From positions 1 through 27,717 of the forward strand of contig JAICQE010000037.1 in the NCBI GenBank assembly GCA_025938035.1: a stretch of 27,717 nt of DNA, read 5' to 3'. The notes beneath the pieces are model-generated. The model saw only the letters and a program-made list of their open reading frames with translations, was not told the DNA's origin and made no database searches. How positions within the stretch are numbered: position 1 is the first letter of the stretch; every line of letters starts with the position of its first letter. Positions 1 to 7,685 of this stretch are shown piece after piece. This DNA comes from Vicinamibacteria bacterium. GTDB lineage: Bacteria; Acidobacteriota; Vicinamibacteria; Vicinamibacterales; UBA2999. Both the position numbers and the translations under genes were made by a program.

Positions 1-25
1 CGTATACAGAGGAGAAAACACGATT

Positions 26-724
26 ATGCGTAAGAGCCTTGTTGCTGCATCCCTGCTCGCGCTGACCGTCGCCGTGGCGCCGGCGTGCGCGACAAAGAAA
101 TTCGTCCGCACCGAGGTTGGCGGGGTCAATCAGAAGGTCGACACGCTGACTGGCACGGTTGAAGAAACCCAGGAGCGCACGCGTCAGAACACCGAGCGCA
201 TCGGGGTCGTTGACCAGAAGGCAGAGGCCGCCGGCAAGGCTGCGGCGGGCGCCCAGAGCACCGCTGACGCCGCGAACAAGGCCGCTGCCGCCGCGAGCGA
301 ACGCGCGAACCAGGTCGGAACCCAGCTCGGCGGACGGATCGACGAGGTCGTGGCGTCCTCGCGCCGCCTGGTCTATGAAGTGACGCTCAGCGAAGATCAG
401 GGCAACTTCAAGTTCGGAGGCACCGATCTTCCGGACACGGCGAAGGCCCGGCTCGACGAGATCGTCTCGCAGGCGAAGGCGGACCCGAAGGGTATCTACA
501 TCGAGATCGAGGGTCATACGGACAACGTTGGCAACCCGGCGTTCAACGAGAAGCTCGGAATGGAGCGCGCCGAAGTCGTGAAGCGGTACCTCTACGAGCA
601 GCACCAGGTTCCGCTGCACAAGATCAACGTGATCAGCTACGGCGAATCCAAGCCGGTCGCGCCGAACAACACGCGTGACGGCCGCGCGCAGAACCGCCGC
701 GTCGTCGTTCGCATCCTGTCGTAG
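26..724 (+). CDS. OmpA-family peptidoglycan-associated envelope protein
   Basis: Protein of 232 residues. It starts with a short basic N-region and a hydrophobic stretch (about residues 4-20) ending in APAC, a poor lipobox; it is either a lipoprotein with Cys21 as acceptor or a secreted protein. Residues 30-105 are Ala/Glu/Gln-rich with heptad character and probably form a coiled-coil stalk. Residues about 125-232 are an OmpA C-terminal domain: IEGHTDNVG, then the N-x-x-L-G-x-x-R-A-x-x-V block and a final GRAQNRRVV, the usual peptidoglycan (diaminopimelate) binding features. The role is anchoring the outer membrane to the cell wall, as in Pal. A Shine-Dalgarno-like AGAGGAG lies at 7-13. A strong intrinsic terminator follows directly, so the transcript ends here. 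The architecture (stalk plus OmpA domain) fits many family members, so no specific symbol is given. Confidence 0.9.
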   Translation: MRKSLVAASLLALTVAVAPACATKKFVRTEVGGVNQKVDTLTGTVEETQERTRQNTERIGVVDQKAEAAGKAAAGAQSTADAANKAAAAASERANQVGTQLGGRIDEVVASSRRLVYEVTLSEDQGNFKFGGTDLPDTAKARLDEIVSQAKADPKGIYIEIEGHTDNVGNPAFNEKLGMERAEVVKRYLYEQHQVPLHKINVISYGESKPVAPNNTRDGRAQNRRVVVRILS

Positions 725-751
725 TCAAAACTCCTGGCAAGGGGGTTTCAA

Positions 752-782
752 GGGCACCCGCACCCGCGGGTGCCCTTTTTTT
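752..782 (+). terminator. Rho-independent terminator of the OmpA-family gene
   Basis: A perfect 9-bp stem (752-760 pairing with 767-775, GGGCACCCG/CGGGTGCCC) has a 6-nt loop and is followed by seven T residues (776-782). It begins 28 nt after the stop codon of the OmpA gene. It is the most canonical terminator in the window. Confidence 0.93.
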
Positions 783-846
783 GTGCCCGGTTTGGGCTCA
801 GCTGCGCCCGTTTGCCTCCACAATGCACATTCGAATTCAGCGCTGA

Positions 847-1620
847 ATGGCTGTTTACGAATGGATGGTCGCCGCCTACTTCGCGGCGTTGATGCTGATG
901 GCGTGGCTGCTCCCGCTGCGGACGACGCCGCGGCTTCAGGCCAGCGCGCTCGGTACTGCGGTCTTGCTCACAGTGTTCGCCGTAGCTCCGTTTGCGGCGC
1001 AGACGTTCCGCGAATGGGTGCCGATTGCGTATTTGATCGCCGGATACTGGATGCCGGCGCTCCTTGTTCCCCCGTCCGCAGGCGGGCGTTTCGAGGACTG
1101 GCTCCGCAGATCCGACGCCCGGTTTCGGCGGGTTCTGCCGGCAGTTCCGCAAACACTCAAGCCCGTCGCCGAACTCGGCTATCTCCTTTGTTATCCAATG
1201 GTGCCGCTGTCGTTCAGCGTTGTCTGGCTGGACGGTGGCAGTGCGGACGTGCAGCGGTACTGGCTGGCGGTCCTCCTGTCTGGCTACGCGTGTTACGTGA
1301 CCTTGCCATGGCTCGTCAGCCGGCCCCCGCGGCTTCAGCCGGGTCAGGTTGCGCGCACCGGGGCGCTGGAGCAGCTCAATGCGCAGGTGCTGGGCCGCGT
1401 CAGCCATCGTCTCAACACGTTTCCAAGCGGGCACGTCGCTGTTGGTGCGGCAGCCGCGGCCAGCGTTGCGGTGGTTTCGGTTCCCGCTGGTGCCGCGCTC
1501 GCCGCCATCGTCGCGGCGATTAGCGTCGGAGCCGCCGCCGGCGGTTACCACTATGTGATCGATGTTGTTTCTGGGCTAGCAATCGCGGCCGCCGCGGTTG
1601 TCCTGGCAGGAATCCCGTAG
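847..1620 (+). CDS. PAP2-superfamily membrane phosphatase
   Basis: Integral membrane protein of 257 residues with about six hydrophobic segments. Two of the three PAP2 phosphatase motifs are clear: PSGH in the stretch NTFPSGHVAVGAA (about residues 193-205), and GGYHYVIDVVSG near residue 235, where the His is the expected nucleophile and the Asp its partner. The first motif (K-x6-RP) is not obvious; SRPPRL may be a diverged form. Such enzymes dephosphorylate lipid phosphates such as undecaprenyl pyrophosphate, phosphatidic acid or inositol phospholipid precursors at the membrane surface. The substrate cannot be read from the sequence. The ATG at 847 lacks a clear Shine-Dalgarno. The gene stands alone between the OmpA terminator and the SDR gene. 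Confidence 0.8.
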   Translation: MAVYEWMVAAYFAALMLMAWLLPLRTTPRLQASALGTAVLLTVFAVAPFAAQTFREWVPIAYLIAGYWMPALLVPPSAGGRFEDWLRRSDARFRRVLPAVPQTLKPVAELGYLLCYPMVPLSFSVVWLDGGSADVQRYWLAVLLSGYACYVTLPWLVSRPPRLQPGQVARTGALEQLNAQVLGRVSHRLNTFPSGHVAVGAAAAASVAVVSVPAGAALAAIVAAISVGAAAGGYHYVIDVVSGLAIAAAAVVLAGIP

Positions 1621-1631
1621 GTTACATGTGC

Positions 1632-1658
1632 GTGCGTCGCGGCGGGGACGCGACGCAC
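1632..1658 (+). terminator. Possible hairpin terminator after the PAP2 gene
   Basis: A perfect 10-bp stem (GTGCGTCGCG at 1632-1641 pairing with 1649-1658) encloses a 7-nt loop, 12 nt after the PAP2 stop codon. There is no U-tract, so it may be a weak terminator or a 3'-end stabilising hairpin. Nothing else was recognised between 1659 and 1836. Confidence 0.45.
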
Positions 1659-1836
1659 ACACCCCCAGCACTGCCTGGCGACATGCCAGACAGGGCCAGG
1701 TGTGATCGGGGGAGCACGAACCAGACCACTCGCAATCCCAAGCAGCGCAATGACTTACATCAGCGGTCCCGACGGTTTCCTTACGGGGCCGGAAAGCTCT
1801 TTCGCGTACCGGCGAATCGACGCGCGTTCCGTCCAC

Positions 1837-1842
1837 TAGACT
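1837..1842 (+). promoter_or_regulatory. -10 element (TAGACT) for the SDR gene, probably leaderless
   Basis: TAGACT matches the TANNNT core of a sigma-70-type -10 box and ends 8 nt before the ATG at 1851. No Shine-Dalgarno is present in between, so transcription would begin at or next to the start codon. No convincing -35 box was found. Confidence 0.5.
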
Positions 1843-1850
1843 TATCGCCG

Positions 1851-2591
1851 ATGGAGCTCGCTGGACGGGTCGCCCTCATCACCGGCGGTCGCAGAATCGG
1901 CGCCGTCGTGGCGACCGAGCTGGCGCGCGGCGGCGCTGATATCGCGCTCGCCTACCGGCGTTCGCGCGCCGAGGCGGAAGAGACTGCGGATGGTGTCCGT
2001 GCGCTGGGCCGGCGCGTGCTTCTCCTCCAGGCGGATCTTTCGAGCCCTGGCTCATGCGAGCGCGTCGTCGACGACACCGTCGATGCCTTCGGCCGTCTCG
2101 ACGTGCTGATCAACATGGCGTCGAAGTATGTCGCCAAGCCGGTAGACGAACTGACGCTCGAGGACTGGAATAGCCAGCTTGCCGTCGATCTCAGCGCCAG
2201 CTGGCTGTGCGCGCGCGCGGCGATTCCGCATATGCGCCGGTTGCGCGGCGGCCGCATCATCAATTTCGCCGACTGGGTCGCGCGAAGCGGACGGCCACGG
2301 TACACAGGCTACCTGACGTACTACGTGGCGAAGGCGGGGGTGATCGCGCTGACCGAAGCGCTGGCGCTCGAGCTGGCGCCCGATCAGATTCTGGTCAACG
2401 CGATCGCCCCCGGGCCGATTGTGGCGCCCGAGTCCGTGTCTGATGAGGAGTTTGCGAAGGTCGAGCACGCGACACCGCTCGGTCACTGGGGCGGCGAGAA
2501 CGAGATAGCCAAGGCCGTGCTCGCACTCGTTGACGCCGATTTCATCACCGGCGAAACCATTCGCGTCGACGGCGGACGGCATCTGAAGTAG
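1851..2591 (+). CDS. SDR-family oxidoreductase, pteridine reductase/FolM-like
   Basis: Short-chain dehydrogenase of 246 residues. The cofactor loop is TGGRRIG (residues 11-17), close to the TGGxRRIG variant of pteridine reductases, and the NADP-preferring YRRSR follows at 35-39. The active-site Tyr-x-x-x-Lys is Y157/K161. The usual catalytic Ser is replaced by Asp (D141 in NFADW), the substitution known from Leishmania PTR1 and E. coli FolM. The C-terminus DGGRHLK also resembles FolM. The enzyme therefore probably reduces dihydropterins or dihydrofolate with NADPH rather than being a 3-oxoacyl-ACP reductase. An upstream in-frame extension to 1626 exists, but the ATG at 1851 gives the canonical N-terminus and sits behind a -10 element. 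The gene converges on the Rieske gene with an 11-bp gap. Confidence 0.8.
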   Translation: MELAGRVALITGGRRIGAVVATELARGGADIALAYRRSRAEAEETADGVRALGRRVLLLQADLSSPGSCERVVDDTVDAFGRLDVLINMASKYVAKPVDELTLEDWNSQLAVDLSASWLCARAAIPHMRRLRGGRIINFADWVARSGRPRYTGYLTYYVAKAGVIALTEALALELAPDQILVNAIAPGPIVAPESVSDEEFAKVEHATPLGHWGGENEIAKAVLALVDADFITGETIRVDGGRHLK

Positions 2592-2602
2592 ATCGCCGGC
2601 CG

Positions 2603-3379
2603 CTAGGCGGGCCTGACGCGGTGCGCGTCGTCGATCTCGTATGTCCTGATGTTTTCCTGTGCCGGACCGCACTTGACTTCGCCGGTCTGCACGTCGAATT
2701 GCGATCCATGCCACGGGCACTGGACCGTGCCGCAGATCAGCGCGCCGTCCGACAGCGGTCCGCCTTTGTGCGTGCACCGATCCTGGAAGGCGGCGTAGCC
2801 ATCTTCGGTGCGCGCCACGACGATCCGTGCCTCGTCCACATGGACAAGCTTCATCTGGTTGACACCCAGAGGCGCAGCCGCCGAGGTCAGCGCGCGGCTG
2901 CCGGCGTGGGCCCGCTCTTCCTCCTGCCAGCGTCCGGCATTCGCGTAGCGATGATCGATGGCAATCTGGTTCCGGTAGACGAGTGTTCCGCCGAGAAAAC
3001 CTGCAACCGACATGACCGCGGAACCCAGTCCCTGGAGGAGGAACGATGCCGTCGGACGGCGGCCGTTTCGCTCCAGCAGCCAGCTCGCTGTAAACAGCCC
3101 CAACCCCGTCGTGTTCAGCAACGCATGTTTCCGCGCGCGATCCTTGCCTGAGCTGTGCGGCGGCACGACGGAAAGGTAGTCGATGACGCCCGGCACAGCC
3201 GCGACGAGGCCGGCAACGATACCGGCCGGGATGAGGTACCCGGCCACCTCACGCAGCTCGCGCTTCTTTGACGCCGCTGCCGCCGCGCTGAAGCCGAAGG
3301 CACCGGTGAGGAATGCGAACGGGTAAACAATCAACATCGGGTGGAGTGGGTGTGATTTGAACGAAGCCCGGCTCTTCAT
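2603..3379 (-). CDS. DUF2231 membrane protein fused to a Rieske [2Fe-2S] domain
   Basis: Protein of 258 residues from the ATG at 3379; the longer reading from 3400 adds seven residues without support. Residues 1-140 match DUF2231: HPLHPML near the N-terminus and four hydrophobic segments. Residues 175-258 are a Rieske ferredoxin domain with both ligand boxes complete: C202-T-H204-KGG and C221-PW-H224-GSQFDV. The fold binds a 2Fe-2S cluster and moves single electrons. The DUF2231 half anchors it in the membrane, and the linker places the cluster on one side. The electron partner is unknown. A nitrite-reductase small-subunit-like or cytochrome-linked role is possible, but no partner gene is adjacent. 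The gene is divergent from the MBL-fold gene at 3450. Confidence 0.85.
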   Translation of the reverse strand: MKSRASFKSHPLHPMLIVYPFAFLTGAFGFSAAAAASKKRELREVAGYLIPAGIVAGLVAAVPGVIDYLSVVPPHSSGKDRARKHALLNTTGLGLFTASWLLERNGRRPTASFLLQGLGSAVMSVAGFLGGTLVYRNQIAIDHRYANAGRWQEEERAHAGSRALTSAAAPLGVNQMKLVHVDEARIVVARTEDGYAAFQDRCTHKGGPLSDGALICGTVQCPWHGSQFDVQTGEVKCGPAQENIRTYEIDDAHRVRPA

Positions 3380-3437
3380 GCTGCCCCGAGGTGCAAACAC
3401 AAGACCGCACCAGGCTCAGCGGCGCACGCTGCTCCAC

Positions 3438-3443
3438 TAATAT
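3438..3443 (+). promoter_or_regulatory. -10 element (TAATAT) for the MBL-fold gene, probably leaderless
   Basis: TAATAT fits TANNNT and ends 6 nt before the GTG start at 3450, leaving no room for a ribosome binding site. It lies in the 70-bp divergent region shared with the Rieske gene. Confidence 0.45.
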
Positions 3444-3449
3444 CTTCGC

Positions 3450-4826
3450 GTGGCTCAACTGACCTTCCTCGGCGCTGCACGGACGGTTACCGGCTCCAAG
3501 TACCTGATTGAACACGGCGGCTCACGTGTATTGGTGGACTGTGGACTGTTCCAGGGGCTGAAGGAGCTCCGCGAGCGAAACTGGGAACCGTTTCCGGTCG
3601 AGCCCGCCTCCATTCACGCCGTCGTCCTGACGCACGCGCACCTGGATCACGTCGGCTATCTGCCGCGGCTCGTCGCCAAAGGCTTCACCGGCCGTGTGTT
3701 CTGCACTGCGGGAACGATGGATTTGTGCCGGCTCGTGCTGCCGGATTCCGCGCGAATCCAGGAAGAGGATGCGCGCCAGGCAAACAAGCACAAGTACTCA
3801 CGCCACGATCCCGCGCTGCCGCTCTACACGGAAGTCGAGGCGCAGCGCGCGCTGACGATGCTCCAGCCGATGGGTTATCAGCGGGCAATCGAGATTGCCG
3901 CGGGTGTGTCGGTGGAGTTTCTGCCCGCGGGTCACCTTCTTGGTTCCGCGTTCGTCGTCATGCGACTTCAGGGCGGTCCGGTAATCCTGTTTGGCGGCGA
4001 TCTCGGAAGATACGGCCGTCCTGTTCTGCCCGATCCGCATCCCGCTCTTCAGGCTGACGTCGTGCTCGTCGAATCGACCTACGGCGATCGGGATCACCAG
4101 CAGGATGACAACGGGGCTCAACTTGCGGAAGTAATTCAGGATACGGCGGCGCGAGGCGGGAAGCTGATCGTTCCCGCGTTTGCCATCGGGCGCGTGGAGG
4201 AGCTGCTCTACTGGGTCCGCCGGCTCGAACGCGAAAAACGGATACCTGTACTTCCTGTCTACGTCGACAGCCCGATGGCGACCGAAGCGCTCCGGCACTA
4301 CACCATGCGCGTCGCGGAGCTCGATCCGGACATGCAGCCGGCGCGCAGGGACGTTTCGACGTTTGCAACGGCGCGGTTCCAGACGATTGCGTCAACGCAG
4401 CAGTCCAAGGAGTTAACGGCGAACCGCCGCAGCGCAATCGTGATCTCGTCGAGCGGCATGGCCACGGGCGGGCGCGTGCTGCATCACATGGCCGCTGCTC
4501 TTCCGGACGCAAGGAACACCGTGCTGTTCGTCGGATATCAGGCCGCGGGTACACGGGGAAGAGCTCTTGTCGACGGTGCACGCGAGGTAAAGATCCACGG
4601 CCAGGTCATCTCTGTAGGCGCGCGAATCGAACGGAACGATTCAATGTCCGCACATGCCGATCGCAATGAGATGCTCCGATGGCTGGAGACGCTGCCCGCG
4701 GCCCCGCGGCGGCTGTTTCTGGTTCACGGCGAGCCGGTGCCCATGGACGCGTTGAAACAGCGGGTCTACGAGCACTTCGGCTGGGACGCTGCAGCGCCGG
4801 CCCACCGCGAGGCCGTCAGCCTGTAA
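3450..4826 (+). CDS. MBL-fold/beta-CASP metallo-hydrolase, predicted RNA nuclease
   Basis: Protein of 458 residues with a GTG start. The metallo-beta-lactamase zinc motif is intact: H62-A-H64-L-D66-H67. It is followed by the His of AGHLLGSAF, the Asp of FGGDLGR and then ESTYGDRDH. The middle holds a beta-CASP domain (VPAFAIGRVEELLYW, PVYVDSPMA). The C-terminus has the SAHAD and VHGEP histidines of the Zn-dependent metallo-hydrolase RNA-specificity (RMMBL) region. This is the CPSF73/YSH1-like bacterial and archaeal family, whose characterised members act as RNA endonucleases or 5'-3' exonucleases; the length matches. It is probably a cytoplasmic RNA-processing enzyme. The aminotransferase gene begins 11 nt after the stop, so the two are likely co-transcribed, though no functional link is evident. 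Confidence 0.9.
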   Translation: MAQLTFLGAARTVTGSKYLIEHGGSRVLVDCGLFQGLKELRERNWEPFPVEPASIHAVVLTHAHLDHVGYLPRLVAKGFTGRVFCTAGTMDLCRLVLPDSARIQEEDARQANKHKYSRHDPALPLYTEVEAQRALTMLQPMGYQRAIEIAAGVSVEFLPAGHLLGSAFVVMRLQGGPVILFGGDLGRYGRPVLPDPHPALQADVVLVESTYGDRDHQQDDNGAQLAEVIQDTAARGGKLIVPAFAIGRVEELLYWVRRLEREKRIPVLPVYVDSPMATEALRHYTMRVAELDPDMQPARRDVSTFATARFQTIASTQQSKELTANRRSAIVISSSGMATGGRVLHHMAAALPDARNTVLFVGYQAAGTRGRALVDGAREVKIHGQVISVGARIERNDSMSAHADRNEMLRWLETLPAAPRRLFLVHGEPVPMDALKQRVYEHFGWDAAAPAHREAVSL

Positions 4827-4837
4827 AGGGCACCAGC

Positions 4838-6010
4838 GTGTATCGCAAAGGCTCCGTGTCGTCGCGGCTGCCGGCAGTGCTGGCCTCGAACCGAATCAGT
4901 CGGGCGCTGGAACGATTACGGGAGGCCGGCGTCCGGATCGTCGATCTCACGGAGTCCAATCCCACTCGCGTCAGGCTGCCGTATCCGGAGTCGATCCTTC
5001 GCCCGCTCGGCGATGCGAGCGCGCTGCGCTACGATCCGCACCCATTCGGTCTGCGCAGCGCTCGCGAGGCCGTGGCGCGCGATTGTAAGCGCCGCGGTGT
5101 TTCCATCCATCCGGACGACGTCATCCTGACCGCCAGCACCAGCGAATCGTACAGCTGGCTGTTCAAACTTCTATGCGACCCGGGGGAAGCGGTCCTCGCA
5201 CCCGTTCCCAGTTACCCGCTGTTCGAACACCTGACGCGGCTCGAGGCGGTTCAGGCCGCTCCGTATCGGCTCGAATACCACGGCCGCTGGGTCATCGACG
5301 TGGACTCGGTCCGCGCGGCGCCTGTGTCTACCCGGGCGATCATCCTGGTCAGCCCGAACAATCCCACCGGCTCGTTTGTGTCGCCGCGGGAGTTCGCCGA
5401 AATCCTGACCGTTTGCCGCGAGCGCGCATGGGCGTTGATCGTCGACGAAGTGTTCGCCGATTACGCGCTGGAAGCCGAGGCCCCTGTCACCGACCTCGCC
5501 GCGCGTTCCGACGTTCTGGCGTTTACGCTCGGCGGCGCGTCGAAGACGCTCGGCTTGCCGCAGGTGAAGCTGGGTTGGATGATCGCTGGAGGTCCGCCGA
5601 TTGAGCGGCGCGACACGCTGCGCGCGCTCGAACACGTGGCCGACGCGTTCCTATCGGTGAGTACTCCCGTTCAGGTAGCCGCATCCTCATTGCTGGAGGG
5701 CGGCGCGGCGGTACGCGAGGTGATCCACGAACGCGTCCGCGAGAACCTGAATCGGGCGCGTGAAATCGCACGTCGGTACCCGTCATGTAACGTCCTGCGC
5801 GTCGAAGGCGGCTGGTTTGCGACCGTACGCGTACCCGCCACGCGCCCGGAAGACGCTCTGATCGTGGATCTGCTGGAATCCGAACGGGTGCTGGTGCACC
5901 CGGGGTACTTTTTCGACTTCTCGCACGAAGCCTTCGTCGTTGTCAGTTTGCTGCCGGAACCGGACGTTTTTGCCGACGCGTTCGAGCGTAGTCTCCGATT
6001 CATGAATTGA
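4838..6010 (+). CDS. PLP-dependent aminotransferase, class I/II
   Basis: Fold-type I aminotransferase of 390 residues. Family signatures are DLTESNPTR near the N-terminus, VSPNNPTG before the cofactor Asp region (VDEVFADY), and the Schiff-base lysine K236 in GGASKTLGLPQVKLGW. The C-terminal VHPGYFFDF resembles alanine- and aspartate-type transaminases. It transfers amino groups between an amino acid and a 2-oxo acid in the cytosol; the exact substrate is not determinable. An open frame extends upstream to 4679 inside the MBL gene. The GTG at 4838 is preferred because AAAGGG at 4825-4830 provides a Shine-Dalgarno 7 nt upstream and the preceding gene stops at 4826. Confidence 0.88.
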   Translation: MYRKGSVSSRLPAVLASNRISRALERLREAGVRIVDLTESNPTRVRLPYPESILRPLGDASALRYDPHPFGLRSAREAVARDCKRRGVSIHPDDVILTASTSESYSWLFKLLCDPGEAVLAPVPSYPLFEHLTRLEAVQAAPYRLEYHGRWVIDVDSVRAAPVSTRAIILVSPNNPTGSFVSPREFAEILTVCRERAWALIVDEVFADYALEAEAPVTDLAARSDVLAFTLGGASKTLGLPQVKLGWMIAGGPPIERRDTLRALEHVADAFLSVSTPVQVAASSLLEGGAAVREVIHERVRENLNRAREIARRYPSCNVLRVEGGWFATVRVPATRPEDALIVDLLESERVLVHPGYFFDFSHEAFVVVSLLPEPDVFADAFERSLRFMN

Positions 6011-6015
6011 GGATG

Positions 6016-6056
6016 GATAATGGCGGGGTGCAGCGGCATCTGCATTGCAGCCGCTG
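6016..6056 (+). promoter_or_regulatory. Candidate promoter and 5' hairpin before malQ
   Basis: GATAAT at 6016-6021 is a 5-of-6 match to a -10 box. About 9 nt further on, a perfect 7-bp inverted repeat (CAGCGGC at 6031-6037 with GCCGCTG at 6050-6056, 12-nt loop) would form near the RNA 5' end, 9 nt before the ATG at 6066. It could affect translation or RNA stability. No known riboswitch was recognised. Confidence 0.3.
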
Positions 6057-6065
6057 TCGCAGGCT

Positions 6066-7685
6066 ATGAGCCGTCGCGCCGGGATACTGGTTCCGCTCTT
6101 TTCAATTCCTTCGACCCGCAGCTGGGGCATCGGCGAAATCGGCGACATCGAACCGCTTGCGCGGTGGCTTGCCGCCGCCGGCCAGAGCATTCTGCAGCTG
6201 CTGCCGATCAACGAAATGCCGCCGCAGGAGCGGTCGCCGTACTCAGCCCTCAGCGCGATGGCAATCGACCCGCAGTTCATCTCGATGGCGGCAGTCGAGG
6301 ACTTCGCGGCCATCGGAGGCGAAGCATCGCTCGAGGCGCGGATGCGGGAGCAGCTCGACGCCGTCAGGGCTGCCCGGGCGATTGATTACACCACCGTCCG
6401 CGCGCTGAAGGAGCACGCGCTGCGCCGCTCGTTCGAGCATTTCCGCGATCGGGAGTGGATCGGTGATACCCGCCGCGCGTCCGCGTTCCGCGCGTTCTGC
6501 GACGAGCAGTCGTGGTGGCTGGACGACTACGCGCTTTTCCGCGCGCTGCACGCCCGCCACGGCGAGCGACGGTGGACCGAGTGGCCGGCGCCGGTCCGCG
6601 ATCGCGACCCGCACGCGCTCGAGGCGGCACGCGGCGAACTGGCGGACGACATCATGTTTCGCCGGTACCTGCAATGGCTGGCCGGCGAGCAGTGGCGCGC
6701 TGCGCGAGATCGTGCGGGAACTGTCTCGCTCTTCGGCGATCTGCCGTTCATGGTGAGCGGGGACAGCGCCGACGTCTGGGCGCGGCAGGACGAGTTCCGC
6801 ATCGATCTGTCGGTCGGCGTTCCGCCCGATGCGTTCAGCGACAGCGGACAGGACTGGGGCCTTCCTGCATATCGATGGGACGTCTTCGCCGATCGTGATT
6901 TCGACTGGCTGCGGCACCGCGCGCGGCGTAATGCCGACCTGTACCACGGATACCGGATCGATCACCTGGTCGGCTTCTACCGGACGTATTACCGCGACGG
7001 CCGCGGCGCGGCGGGCTTTACGCCGCCCGACGAAGCGTCGCAGCTGGCACTCGGCGAACGCGTGTTGCGCGTGTTCAGGGATGGCGGTGCCGAGGTCATT
7101 GCCGAAGATCTGGGGACGGTTCCAGATTTCGTGCGCGCGTCGCTGGCGCGGCTCGGAGTGCCGGGCTACAAAGTGTTTCGCTGGGAACGCCATTGGAACG
7201 AACCCGGGCAGCCGTTCAGAGACCCGGCCGAATACGCGGAACGTTCCGTGGCGACGTCGGGTACCCACGACACCGAACCGCTGGCGGTTTGGTGGGAGCA
7301 GGCGCCGGCAGAGGAGAAGGCCAGCGTACTCGCGGTGCCGTCGGTTCGAGATCGCGTTGCCGCGGAGGCGCTGCCCGGCGAGGATTCGAAGCTGTCCCCC
7401 GCGTTGAGAGAGGCACTGCTGGAGGCGCTGAACGCCTCCGGGTCCGACTTGCTCATTCTGCCCATCCAGGATCTGTTCGGCTGGCCAGACCGCATCAACC
7501 GGCCGGCCACGGTCGGCGACGATAACTGGACGTGGCGGCTGCCGTGGCCTTCCGATTGTTTGTCCACCGAGCCCGAGGCGATGAGCGTTGCCTCCCGGGC
7601 GCTCGAGCGGGCAAGTCGGCACAGGCGATTCGGAGTCAGCATGGTAGCCTCGAACAGCGATGGTGCTGACACTCGACGACTATGA
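6066..7685 (+). CDS. malQ: 4-alpha-glucanotransferase (amylomaltase), GH77
   Basis: Enzyme of 539 residues that transfers alpha-1,4-glucan segments between maltooligosaccharides and glycogen-type acceptors in the cytosol. The N-terminus RRAGILVPLFSIPS and WGIGEIGD are typical of GH77. The three catalytic carboxylates are visible: nucleophile D299 in YRIDHLVGFYR, acid/base E347 in AEDLGTVP, and D402 in SGTHDTEPL. Their spacing closely matches Thermus amylomaltase. A TTG seven codons earlier (6045) is possible, but the ATG at 6066 gives the standard N-terminus. The 3' end overlaps gltX by 26 bp. The C-terminus is slightly long (VASNSDGADTRRL), which may only reflect the reading frame running into gltX. 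No glycogen synthase or phosphorylase is nearby. Confidence 0.93.
   Translation: MSRRAGILVPLFSIPSTRSWGIGEIGDIEPLARWLAAAGQSILQLLPINEMPPQERSPYSALSAMAIDPQFISMAAVEDFAAIGGEASLEARMREQLDAVRAARAIDYTTVRALKEHALRRSFEHFRDREWIGDTRRASAFRAFCDEQSWWLDDYALFRALHARHGERRWTEWPAPVRDRDPHALEAARGELADDIMFRRYLQWLAGEQWRAARDRAGTVSLFGDLPFMVSGDSADVWARQDEFRIDLSVGVPPDAFSDSGQDWGLPAYRWDVFADRDFDWLRHRARRNADLYHGYRIDHLVGFYRTYYRDGRGAAGFTPPDEASQLALGERVLRVFRDGGAEVIAEDLGTVPDFVRASLARLGVPGYKVFRWERHWNEPGQPFRDPAEYAERSVATSGTHDTEPLAVWWEQAPAEEKASVLAVPSVRDRVAAEALPGEDSKLSPALREALLEALNASGSDLLILPIQDLFGWPDRINRPATVGDDNWTWRLPWPSDCLSTEPEAMSVASRALERASRHRRFGVSMVASNSDGADTRRL

Noticed and set aside
6243..7622. A 459-codon minus-strand frame opposite malQ
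   Set aside because: malQ on the other strand has all catalytic residues; the antisense frame has no recognisable motif. The minus-strand frame 7636-9036 opposite gltX was rejected for the same reason.
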